Positions 16,536-24,307 of a stretch of DNA of 64,000 bases are shown one piece after another (positions within the stretch are counted from its first letter, which is position 1; the number at the start of each line of letters is the position of its first letter). The position numbers and the translations under genes are program-made. The notes under the pieces are model-generated. The model had not been told where the DNA came from. It saw only the letters and a list, made by a program, of their open reading frames with translations, and made no database searches. The stretch comes from a virus, in IMG/VR virus record IMGVR_UViG_3300034407_003683, positions 1 to 64,000 of that record. One strand, given 5' to 3'.

Positions 16536-16543
16536 TATTTATA
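16536..16543 (-). promoter_or_regulatory. T4-type late promoter octamer
   Basis: TATAAATA on the minus strand, 18 bases before the ATG of the 479-residue adhesin, with SD AAAGGAA in between. Lies inside the duplicated 3' flank. Confidence 0.65.
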
Positions 16544-16589
16544 TTAAAGAATTAACTTATTAACCTGCTTCATAGATGTATGCTGCACC
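16541..16589 (-). repeat. Source copy of the duplicated 3' end
   Basis: The functional 3' end (GAAYIYEAG stop) and downstream flank of the 581-residue propeller gene. It is repeated at 15027-15075 with three mismatches. Confidence 0.8.
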
Positions 16590-18305
16590 AGCATTAAATA
16601 TTGGATCACCTGATCCACCGTCTTCCTGCGGTGCACCAACAGCAGCATAGCCTCCGTCACCGCTTATTGATACTGAATGACCAAATTCATCCTGTGATTT
16701 TGGATCGGATGCAGTTAACCTTCGTGTTTGTGTCCAAGTTGTTCCGTCTCTGGTAAAGATATAAGCAGCTCCAGCATCATCTACAGAATATTGAGATCTG
16801 AGTGCTCCAACAATAGCATAAGTTGCATCAGAATTTAATGACACTGACCAACCAAATTGATCATTCGCTTCACCATCTGATGATACTATTTTAGCTTGTT
16901 GTGTCCAAGTTGAACCTGATCTACTAAAGATATAAGCTGCGCCAGCATTGAAGGCACTAGTATCTTCTTGATATGCACCAACAATAACATAATCACCATC
17001 ATCGTTTATGTTCACTGACCAACCAAATCTATCACTTGCTTGTGCATCAGAAGCAGTTAGTTTAGCCTGTTGTGTCCAAGTTGAACCTGATCTACTAAAG
17101 ATATAAGCATTGCCTGCTTGGTTATTTTTATAGTAAGCACCAATTACAGCATAACTACCATCATCGCTTATTGATACTGAATATCCAAAATTATCATATT
17201 GAGCTCTATCCGAATGTTGTATTTTAGCTTGTTGTGTCCAAGTAGAACCTGACCTAACAAAGATATATGCTGCACCTGTACCAGTTTGTCCTGTATCTTC
17301 TGAATTTGCACCAGCAATAGCATACATTCCGTCACCGCTTATGGAAACAGACCAACCAAACTGATCACTTGCTTGTGCATCTGAAGCTCTTAATATTGCT
17401 TGTTCTGTCCAAGTTGATCCGGATCTTGTATAAATATAAGCAGCTCCACCATCAGATATTGTATTTGTAGCGCCGTCTTCACGATAGGCACCCGTAATAG
17501 CATAAGTACCATCAGAACTAATATCCACCGATGAACCATTCCGATCATTATCTCCAGTATTTGAAGCTGTTAATATAGCTTGTTCTGACCATGTAGAGCC
17601 AGATCTGTTAAAGATGTATGCTTGCCCTCTGATATTGTTCTGCCCACTATGTGCACCGGCACCAACTATTATATAATTACCATCACTACTTAGTGACAGA
17701 GCATATTCGCTAAATTCATCGCCCTGAAAAGCATCAGATGCAACTAATTTACTTTCAGTAGTATTTGCCCAATCTGGACCAAACGTCAAGCTAAATTCAG
17801 TAGTGCCAGAACCAAAATTAATACCATCAGAAACTTTAAATGTGAGAGTAGATGATGTTGTAGTTGCAGAACCCTCAGCAAGTGGTGTGATAGTAAATAC
17901 ACTTGAATCTTGACTCAGTGTACCAAGTCCACCGAAACTTCCATCCGACTCTACAGAATAGATCAAATTTGCATCTGCATTATCTGAATCTGTTCCCGTG
18001 AGTGTAATTACAGTTGGTGTTGTTCCATCAGTCGCAAGGGTAATCACACCAGATGGGCTGATGGTTAAGTTTGGTGTCGCATTAAACATTGCAACATTAT
18101 ACCAACCCGAACCGTTTGACAAATATAATCTTTGATTGCTTGTTACAAATGCTTGATCGCCAAGTGTTAGATTTGATGTAGGTAAATCATCTAGAGTTGC
18201 ATATGGCGTAACTCCTGCAGATATATCATCTAGCACGGACTCTTTCAATGCAGTTGTAGAAGGAACTAAAACTTCTGCCAATAATCTATTAATTGATTTA
18301 GGCAT
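16560..18305 (-). CDS. Adhesin-like tail protein with seven FG-GAP-type repeats
   Basis: 581 residues. Residues about 35-180 carry the shared module (LPTSNLTLGDQAFV, NGSGWYNVAMFNATP, QDSSVFTITP, TLTFKVSDG). Residues about 185-581 contain seven repeats of roughly 55 residues with the pattern ASDxQxxDxFGxSVSIxxDGxYxIxGA then AAYIFxRSGSTWTQQAKL. Seven such units make a closed seven-bladed propeller like integrin-type FG-GAP proteins, a likely receptor-binding surface. The last repeat lacks its outer strand, which the segment before repeat 1 could supply. DNA repeats in this gene are near-identical (16897-16937 and 17068-17108 match exactly). It overlaps the 69-residue gene by 8 bases. Confidence 0.8.
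   Translation of the reverse strand: MPKSINRLLAEVLVPSTTALKESVLDDISAGVTPYATLDDLPTSNLTLGDQAFVTSNQRLYLSNGSGWYNVAMFNATPNLTISPSGVITLATDGTTPTVITLTGTDSDNADANLIYSVESDGSFGGLGTLSQDSSVFTITPLAEGSATTTSSTLTFKVSDGINFGSGTTEFSLTFGPDWANTTESKLVASDAFQGDEFSEYALSLSSDGNYIIVGAGAHSGQNNIRGQAYIFNRSGSTWSEQAILTASNTGDNDRNGSSVDISSDGTYAITGAYREDGATNTISDGGAAYIYTRSGSTWTEQAILRASDAQASDQFGWSVSISGDGMYAIAGANSEDTGQTGTGAAYIFVRSGSTWTQQAKIQHSDRAQYDNFGYSVSISDDGSYAVIGAYYKNNQAGNAYIFSRSGSTWTQQAKLTASDAQASDRFGWSVNINDDGDYVIVGAYQEDTSAFNAGAAYIFSRSGSTWTQQAKIVSSDGEANDQFGWSVSLNSDATYAIVGALRSQYSVDDAGAAYIFTRDGTTWTQTRRLTASDPKSQDEFGHSVSISGDGGYAAVGAPQEDGGSGDPIFNAGAAYIYEAG
16897..16937 (-). repeat. Exact 41-base repeat in propeller gene, copy 1
   Basis: Identical to 17068-17108. 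It encodes the strand AYIFSRSGSTWTQQ of adjacent propeller repeats. Identity at synonymous sites indicates recent blade duplication or gene conversion. Confidence 0.85.
17068..17108 (-). repeat. Exact 41-base repeat in propeller gene, copy 2
   Basis: Identical to 16897-16937; see copy 1. Confidence 0.85.
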
Positions 18306-18507
18306 CTGACCATATCACTTCTAGCATATATTGCGAACCGCAATCTTGAATTTCATCATATGTGCGCGAAATAGTATTATGTACAACTCGACTACTACCT
18401 TCATATTCATATATCATTTGTTCTATACACATTGAGCAATCTTCAGCAGCAACTGGCAAACAATGAAAAGTATGCGTTAATCCGTCTGAATCTATATATT
18501 GTTCCAT
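18298..18507 (-). CDS. Small Cys-containing hypothetical protein
   Basis: 69 residues, acidic, with four Cys (HCLPVAAEDCSMCIEQMIYE and IQDCGSQYM). Family not recognised. It overlaps the start of the propeller gene by 8 bases and lies 21 bases after the 217-residue fibre gene, so it belongs to the fibre transcript. A small fibre-tip partner or assembly factor is possible, but nothing in the sequence proves it. The overlap and codon fit support a real gene. Confidence 0.55.
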   Translation of the reverse strand: MEQYIDSDGLTHTFHCLPVAAEDCSMCIEQMIYEYEGSSRVVHNTISRTYDEIQDCGSQYMLEVIWSDA

Positions 18508-18528
18508 ATCATTACTATGCCATTCGTA

Positions 18529-19182
18529 TTACTGATACGCTGGCCATACTCCTATTCCCATCCATTGACTTGGTTGATTACATCCACCATTAATACCGCC
18601 CCAATTCTGATTACCGATATGAGGCCTCATAACCGGATTTCCAGGGGGATCGCAATTACAAGCAACAGAGTTATTGAAGTGCCAACTTGCAGAATTTTTT
18701 CCAGTCAAATTATATGTACTATCATTTCCACAACTGCGTCCTAAAAATGGTGCTGTGCCAGTTCCGCTACCATAAGTTCCGTTATTTATTAAAGCAGACC
18801 TATAACTTTGCACATTTGAAGTTACGGTATATGTCGGGGAACCTTTATTGGATGATGACCCAAAGTAGAAATACATTTGTTGTATAGTTGTACCTTTATT
18901 ACTTATAAAATATTTTAAGAATTCAGAATAAGCATATGCATATTGCGCGCGACCGCTGGTACCGTTTGGAAAATATTCATACCACCACATTGTTGTTCCT
19001 GCCCATTGTAAAGGACCTGGGGGAACGGCACTTTTCCCATAAAACTGATTCATAGAAATAGTGCCACTTGAAGGAATTCCATCTGCAGCACTATAATATT
19101 CATTCAATGAGATAGGATTCGAACCACCAAACTCTGTTTGGATTTGAGATAAAGAAATTGCTCCTGAAGATTGTAAAGCCAT
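18529..19182 (-). CDS. Small fibre protein with SQIQTEFGG N-terminus
   Basis: 217 residues. The N-terminus (SSGAISLSQIQTEFGG, PISLNEYYSAADGIPSSG, ISMNQFYGKS) is a widespread marine-phage fibre module with ISLSxIQxEFGG and ISMxxFYG repeats. The rest is rich in Tyr, Trp, Gly, Asn and Ser (MWWYEYFPNGTSGRAQYAYA), a composition suited to carbohydrate binding. It shares one base with the S74-type fibre gene (start within stop), so the two are coupled. Function inferred as receptor contact. Confidence 0.7.
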   Translation of the reverse strand: MALQSSGAISLSQIQTEFGGSNPISLNEYYSAADGIPSSGTISMNQFYGKSAVPPGPLQWAGTTMWWYEYFPNGTSGRAQYAYAYSEFLKYFISNKGTTIQQMYFYFGSSSNKGSPTYTVTSNVQSYRSALINNGTYGSGTGTAPFLGRSCGNDSTYNLTGKNSASWHFNNSVACNCDPPGNPVMRPHIGNQNWGGINGGCNQPSQWMGIGVWPAYQ

Positions 19183-20510
19183 TATTCACCCTTTAACTTT
19201 TTAATTTCTGCTTTCAGTTCTTCGATTTGCTTTTGTTGTTCTTTAATCGCTTCGATAAAGTATCCTGATAATCCACTATAGTTTACAGAATAATAGTCAT
19301 GTTCTTCGTGTACTAGTTCTGGTGCAACTTCAAGCATTTCTTGAGCAATGACACCAGTACCTTGTTGTCCATCTTTTTCAAATGTTACGCCACGCATCTG
19401 AGTAACTTTATCAAGACCAGAAACAGTTTCAACATTTGTCTTGAGTCGTGCATCAGAGTATGCAGTAACGTTCCCAGACATGGTCAACGTACCACTGTTC
19501 ATAGTCATATAAGTTCCGACCTGAAGATAATTGATCATACCAGTACTAGTTCTATTACCTATGATACATTGATTTGAACTTGATGTACCTGTTGGTTCTG
19601 CATCATAACCAAGAAGAATATTATAATTGCCATTCAGCTGCGTTCCAGCTGTATATCCTATAGACGTATTATATGCACCGCTTCCGAAGAAACCAGCTTG
19701 ATACCCAATACCAATATTATAGTTGTTGCTAGTATTATAACCAGCCTGATATCCAATTGATACACCGTAACTTCCGTTACTCCCAGTATATCCTGCTCTA
19801 TATCCTATGCAAATTCTATCCGCGGCTGTAAGATTATATCCAGCCTGATGTCCTATCATGATATTTCTATTTCTATTCTGTTGTTGATAACCAGCTTGAT
19901 ATCCAATAGAAATAGAATAAGTTATACCATAAGCCAAACCTGCAGCATAATTACCAATAGCAACGTTATTATTATTCGCAGTAGCACTGGCACTTTGTCC
20001 ACCGTTACTAAATTCACCAATCGCAATATTACCAGGCCCAGTTGTATTATATTGCGATGCATCTTTACCGATTGCAATATTAAGATTTCCAGATGTAATA
20101 TCATCTAGTGAATTTAATCCCATTGAGATATTATTTGCACCTGTTACACTAGTTGATATTCCAGTGCCGGCATTATAAGAATATATGTTATTACTAGCGT
20201 CATTAGAGAATGCTCCACCACCACCTGCTCTAGCAGAAATATATGCAGAATCAATCAACGTAAGGACTTCACCGGAATCAAGTGAAATAGTTCTTACATC
20301 AGAAAGTGATGTTGCAGTAGAAGTAATCAGAGAAATAGTTGATGCAGAGTCTAGACCTCCAGCAGAAGCAACTTCTGATTTTCCACCTTTACCGTCATCA
20401 ATGGCGACATTACCGCTTGATGTAATGGACTCTTCTTCGATCGCACGTTTCATAAACGTAGCAATTTGCCGCGATTTACTGAATCTTCTTGTAAATGCTT
20501 TATACGCCAT
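19182..20510 (-). CDS. Tail fibre with S74 intramolecular chaperone
   Basis: 442 residues. The middle (about 135-320) has repeats of the type NIGIGYQAGYxxxxxYN and SIGYxAG, like the YadA head / left-handed beta-roll of trimeric adhesins. The C-terminus from residue 352 (SDARLKTNVETVSGLDKV, GVIAQEM, VNYSGLSGYFIEAIKEQQ, coiled-coil end) is the peptidase S74 domain that aids trimer folding and then cuts itself off, here before S352. An IDSAYISARAG segment near residue 90 is the repeat shared with the large fibres. A TATAAATA octamer lies upstream. Confidence 0.88.
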   Translation of the reverse strand: MAYKAFTRRFSKSRQIATFMKRAIEEESITSSGNVAIDDGKGGKSEVASAGGLDSASTISLITSTATSLSDVRTISLDSGEVLTLIDSAYISARAGGGGAFSNDASNNIYSYNAGTGISTSVTGANNISMGLNSLDDITSGNLNIAIGKDASQYNTTGPGNIAIGEFSNGGQSASATANNNNVAIGNYAAGLAYGITYSISIGYQAGYQQQNRNRNIMIGHQAGYNLTAADRICIGYRAGYTGSNGSYGVSIGYQAGYNTSNNYNIGIGYQAGFFGSGAYNTSIGYTAGTQLNGNYNILLGYDAEPTGTSSSNQCIIGNRTSTGMINYLQVGTYMTMNSGTLTMSGNVTAYSDARLKTNVETVSGLDKVTQMRGVTFEKDGQQGTGVIAQEMLEVAPELVHEEHDYYSVNYSGLSGYFIEAIKEQQKQIEELKAEIKKLKGE

Positions 20511-20529
20511 TTTTAATTCCTTTTAGTAA

Positions 20530-20537
20530 TATTTATA
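20530..20537 (-). promoter_or_regulatory. T4-type late promoter octamer
   Basis: TATAAATA on the minus strand, 19 bases before the S74-type fibre ATG, with SD AAAGGAA between. Confidence 0.65.
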
Positions 20538-20541
20538 TCTT

Positions 20542-22656
20542 TTATGGGGCAATATATGTTGGGAATGCCCAAGCAGCAGTATTGTTAGGATCACCATATC
20601 TAATTCTAATAGCACCGCCGCCTCTGCCACCTTCTCCCCAACTTATAGACCCAAACCACTGTGACAATGGAGTGTCATTTCCACCCGATCCACCACCGAA
20701 ATCACCTCCTGTGTCTCCCGATCCATATGTACCAGTCCCATTTAACCATCCATTATTTACTCCAGCAGAACCACCTGAACCGCCACCACCACGCGAACTA
20801 GTGCCACCACCATAACCAGATGTTCCTAGTCCATCTGGACCAACACCGCCGCCGCCATTATTGATATTGGTTGTGTATGATCCACCACCGCCGCCACCGT
20901 TAGTTCCAGCTGCTCCTCCCGAACCTCCGGCAGTTCCGCCATTGCCGCCACTAGATACATTCCAACTATTATTCGGTGCATATCCGCCAGCACCTCCTCC
21001 ACCACCGCCAGGAGCCCTAGGATATCCATTTAGGGTTCCGTATGTTGTGCTACTAGCACCGCCACCACTACCACCGCGACAAGATCCATGAGGAGATGAT
21101 GAGCCATATGTATATCCATAACCACCAGCGGCAGTACTACCATTATAATGACCACCGCCGCCACCGGTGCATCTCATAAGATATGAACCTCCACTGCTGC
21201 TCCATCTAAAGGCAGATTCGATTCCAGTGTATCCTGGCGATCCACCGGATATCGGACCAGTTTGTCCAGCTTGAAACCAGATCACATTTCCAGGATTTAC
21301 ATTAAATGTACCATATGCCGAACCACCGCCGCCACCGCCGCCGGCTCCATATGTGGTGTGACCAGCTGGTGGACTTCCAGAACCACCTCCACCAGCAACA
21401 CCAAATATAGAAAGTTTATATACATTAGCTGGTACAGTCCATGTTCCTGAAAGTGTGCTTCCTTGTGCTTGAACAAGGTATGTTCCGCTAGGTGGCGTCA
21501 ACGAAGTGTCATTAATAGTTACAAAATTATTTGAAGTATTGCTAACTAAAGTTGTTCCAGAGCTATTAGCAATTCTAGTGAGTCTAAAATAAAAGTTTTC
21601 ATTACCTTCTGTCAAAGAATCAGATGCGGCTGTATATGTTGGTGAAGTACCACTATTATTATTAATGGTAACATATCCCTCTTCAGTCTGATAACTTGCA
21701 CTCAATGATGGAGATGAAATATCAGACTGTGATACACCAGTAATTCTGTAATATGCTCTAGAATTATTAGGGACATTTGTAGTTGTTATTGTAAAATTAA
21801 ATGTACCGCCTTCGTTCACAGAAGCAGTTGATCTGCTTACACTAGCACCAATGGTGAGACTAGTATCGTTGATTGTAACAGTTGAAGTATTACCTGCCAA
21901 TGTATTATACGGTTCATTGAGGGTGAGTGTAATATATTCCACACCTTCTGTTAGATAATCATTGGTAACAGTAATAGGTAGTGAACCAAGTCCACCACTA
22001 TTTAATATAATATTTCCTGTTAATTGTTGATTAATATCAGCACCATTAACTCCAGTAATTTGATATCCTACTGCAGTGCCACTGGCCAATCCTGTGCTTT
22101 GAATATTATATGTAAATGAACCCCCCTCATTGACTGTGGAAGCTGTAGAAGATAAGGTCATAGTTTGTAATGTAAGTTCGATATCTGCACTATCAATTGA
22201 AGTATTAATTCCATCTGAAGCTGAACCAAATACTTTAAAATTATATGCACCACCCGATGCTGTAGTCGTAAGAGTAAGAACAGAAGAATCTGCAGCATAA
22301 TCAATTGCACTATCTACAATATTACTTGGATAGAATGAGTATGAATATGTGAGAGGTATACCTTCTGGATCAGATGCTGTCAATCTAAGAATAGTTGATT
22401 CACCACCAGCACTATCCATAATATATGACGATGAATCGAAAGAAGCAGACGGTGCTGTATTGAGTAAAGCAATAGTTCCCCAACCAGATCCATTCCAAAG
22501 ATATAATTTATTGTTACCTGTTACATATGCCTTTGTTCCAATAGTGACATTGGTAAGAGGTAACTGTGCTTGAGTAGCATAAACAACGGTTTCTTTATCT
22601 CTAACACCATCATCTTCTGCTGCACCAACTTTAAAATTTGAATAACTATTCGTCAA
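20542..22656 (-). CDS. Adhesin with Calx-beta-like repeats and polyglycine C-domain
   Basis: 704 residues. Residues about 25-165 are a diverged copy of the shared module (LPLTNVTIGTKAYVTGNNKL, LYLWNGSGWGTIALLN). Two Calx-beta-like domains follow (about 170-270 and 275-390), each with STVNEGGSFTYNI or ASVNEGGTFNFTI and a LTEGxExxxLxL strand. The last 300 residues are glycine-rich, with runs such as GGGGGGGSAYG and GGGGHYNGSTAAGGYG. This resembles the polyglycine-II packing seen in gp38-type adhesins of T-even phages. Likely receptor-binding tip; the N-module probably anchors it. Confidence 0.75.
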   Translation of the reverse strand: MTNSYSNFKVGAAEDDGVRDKETVVYATQAQLPLTNVTIGTKAYVTGNNKLYLWNGSGWGTIALLNTAPSASFDSSSYIMDSAGGESTILRLTASDPEGIPLTYSYSFYPSNIVDSAIDYAADSSVLTLTTTASGGAYNFKVFGSASDGINTSIDSADIELTLQTMTLSSTASTVNEGGSFTYNIQSTGLASGTAVGYQITGVNGADINQQLTGNIILNSGGLGSLPITVTNDYLTEGVEYITLTLNEPYNTLAGNTSTVTINDTSLTIGASVSRSTASVNEGGTFNFTITTTNVPNNSRAYYRITGVSQSDISSPSLSASYQTEEGYVTINNNSGTSPTYTAASDSLTEGNENFYFRLTRIANSSGTTLVSNTSNNFVTINDTSLTPPSGTYLVQAQGSTLSGTWTVPANVYKLSIFGVAGGGGSGSPPAGHTTYGAGGGGGGGSAYGTFNVNPGNVIWFQAGQTGPISGGSPGYTGIESAFRWSSSGGSYLMRCTGGGGGHYNGSTAAGGYGYTYGSSSPHGSCRGGSGGGASSTTYGTLNGYPRAPGGGGGGAGGYAPNNSWNVSSGGNGGTAGGSGGAAGTNGGGGGGSYTTNINNGGGGVGPDGLGTSGYGGGTSSRGGGGSGGSAGVNNGWLNGTGTYGSGDTGGDFGGGSGGNDTPLSQWFGSISWGEGGRGGGAIRIRYGDPNNTAAWAFPTYIAP

Positions 22657-22665
22657 TGTTATTTC

Positions 22666-24306
22666 CTAACTTCCAACATTATATGCAAACATTAAACCTG
22701 CGTTAGGAACTGTGTTACCAGGACCATCTTCACGTGGCGCCCCAACTGCTATCCAATTTCCATCTTGAGAAATGTGCGTGCTCCATTCTCCATAGTAATC
22801 ACCACTAGCAATACCAGTTGGTGTTAATGTTTTCACAAGAGTCCAAGTTCCGCCAACATCTTGATAAACATATGTGGCTTCGTCCTTAGCACTAATGGCA
22901 ATAACATCACCATTACGACTAACAGAAACTCCTCTAAAATCTCCTGCCCCAGGTTTGTTTATTTGTTGTTGTTGAGTCCAAGTTGATCCAGATCTTGTAA
23001 AAATATATACTGATGTAGATGAATTACCTGTAGCAGCCATTAAATCCCCAGCACCATTCATTGATATTTGAAGTCCAAAAAGATCGCTTGCAACTGTATC
23101 GGATCCTGAAATTGCTTGTTGTTGAGTCCAAGTAGATCCAGATCTGGTAAATGTGTATACCTTACCACCATTTTCTTCATAAGGCGCTGCAGCGGCAATT
23201 AGATCACCCGTAGAATTAATTCTTACCATAAACCCTACTTGATCACCAGCAGGAGTACCAGTAACAGTAGCAGTAATAGCCTGCTGTTGTGTCCAAGTTG
23301 ATCCTGAACGAGTAAATACAAATATATTACCAGCATCAGCACCTAAAGTATCGTCTAATCTTTTCCCTGCAACTAAATATGTTGCATCAGCATTTAAATC
23401 AACTCCAGATCCAAATCTGTCGTTCGATGCTTGATCATTATCTTGAATCTTTGCTTGTTGAGTCCAAGTGTTACCTGACCTAGTATAGACGCGGACAGAT
23501 CCTTCATAGACCCCAGTAGCGCCAGTCTCTCTTGGCACACCCACTGCAAAATAACTAAAGTCGTCTGTAGAACTCACATTGTTGTAAATGCCATAGTATG
23601 AGGCAGTGCCTGAATATAAAGTTGGTTGAATTCTTTGCACAGATGTCCAAGTGCTACCGCTACGAGTCCAATAGTGAACACCATATTCAAGACCAGCTGC
23701 TATCATTTGAGTTCCATCTGAGTTAAGTCTTATGCCATAACCTAGATTAGCAGAATTTACTAATGGATCACTAACTGCAGTTGTTTCTGTTGGTGTGCCG
23801 ACAGACCAATCAGGGCCAAATGTCAAAGTAAATGTAGAGATCTCTGACGCAATATTAACACCATCGGTTGCTTTAAATGTTAGAGTACCAGTTGATGTGG
23901 TTGCATTTGCTTCAGACTTTGGTGTGATCGTAAAGACCGAACTATCTTGTGATACAGTAGCCAATCCATTAAAGTCTGAATCAGCAACGACAGAATATGT
24001 AACAGCAAATCCTTCTGGGTCTGTAGCAAGAAGAGAGATAACAGTTGTTGTTACTCCGTCAGATGCGAGTGTATATGAAGCATCTGGACCAGTAGAGAAT
24101 GTTGGAGTTGTATTAATAATTGCAATATTATACCATCCAGCACCAGACCAAAGATACAGTCTATTTGTTGCAATCACAAATGCTTGATCACCTGCTTCAT
24201 TACCAGATAGAGGAAGATCGCCGATGACATCATAAGTAGTGGTGCCGCCTAAAATACCAACTTGATTTGCAACCTCACCTCTTATTGAACTTAAAACATT
24301 TGTCAT
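22666..24306 (-). CDS. Adhesin-like tail protein, second propeller paralogue
   Basis: 546 residues. Residues about 25-170 carry the shared module (LPLSGNEAGDQAFVIATNRL, SGAGWYNIAIIN, SQDSSVFTITPKSE, TLTFKATDG). Residues about 175-546 hold seven diverged propeller repeats ending in YTFTRSGSTWTQQQAI-type strands, related to the 581-residue protein but with more sequence drift. The final unit again keeps the fuller VAVGAPREDGPGN form. Only one base separates its stop from the next start region of the large fibre (24308). Receptor-binding role inferred. Confidence 0.78.
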   Translation of the reverse strand: MTNVLSSIRGEVANQVGILGGTTTYDVIGDLPLSGNEAGDQAFVIATNRLYLWSGAGWYNIAIINTTPTFSTGPDASYTLASDGVTTTVISLLATDPEGFAVTYSVVADSDFNGLATVSQDSSVFTITPKSEANATTSTGTLTFKATDGVNIASEISTFTLTFGPDWSVGTPTETTAVSDPLVNSANLGYGIRLNSDGTQMIAAGLEYGVHYWTRSGSTWTSVQRIQPTLYSGTASYYGIYNNVSSTDDFSYFAVGVPRETGATGVYEGSVRVYTRSGNTWTQQAKIQDNDQASNDRFGSGVDLNADATYLVAGKRLDDTLGADAGNIFVFTRSGSTWTQQQAITATVTGTPAGDQVGFMVRINSTGDLIAAAAPYEENGGKVYTFTRSGSTWTQQQAISGSDTVASDLFGLQISMNGAGDLMAATGNSSTSVYIFTRSGSTWTQQQQINKPGAGDFRGVSVSRNGDVIAISAKDEATYVYQDVGGTWTLVKTLTPTGIASGDYYGEWSTHISQDGNWIAVGAPREDGPGNTVPNAGLMFAYNVGS

Positions 24307-24307
24307 A

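Noticed and set aside
23795-24187. Plus-strand open frame of 130 codons inside a propeller gene
   Set aside because: Shadow of the minus-strand adhesin reading frame. Similar shadows occur at 46434, 50553 and 51515, all caused by codon bias in the real genes.
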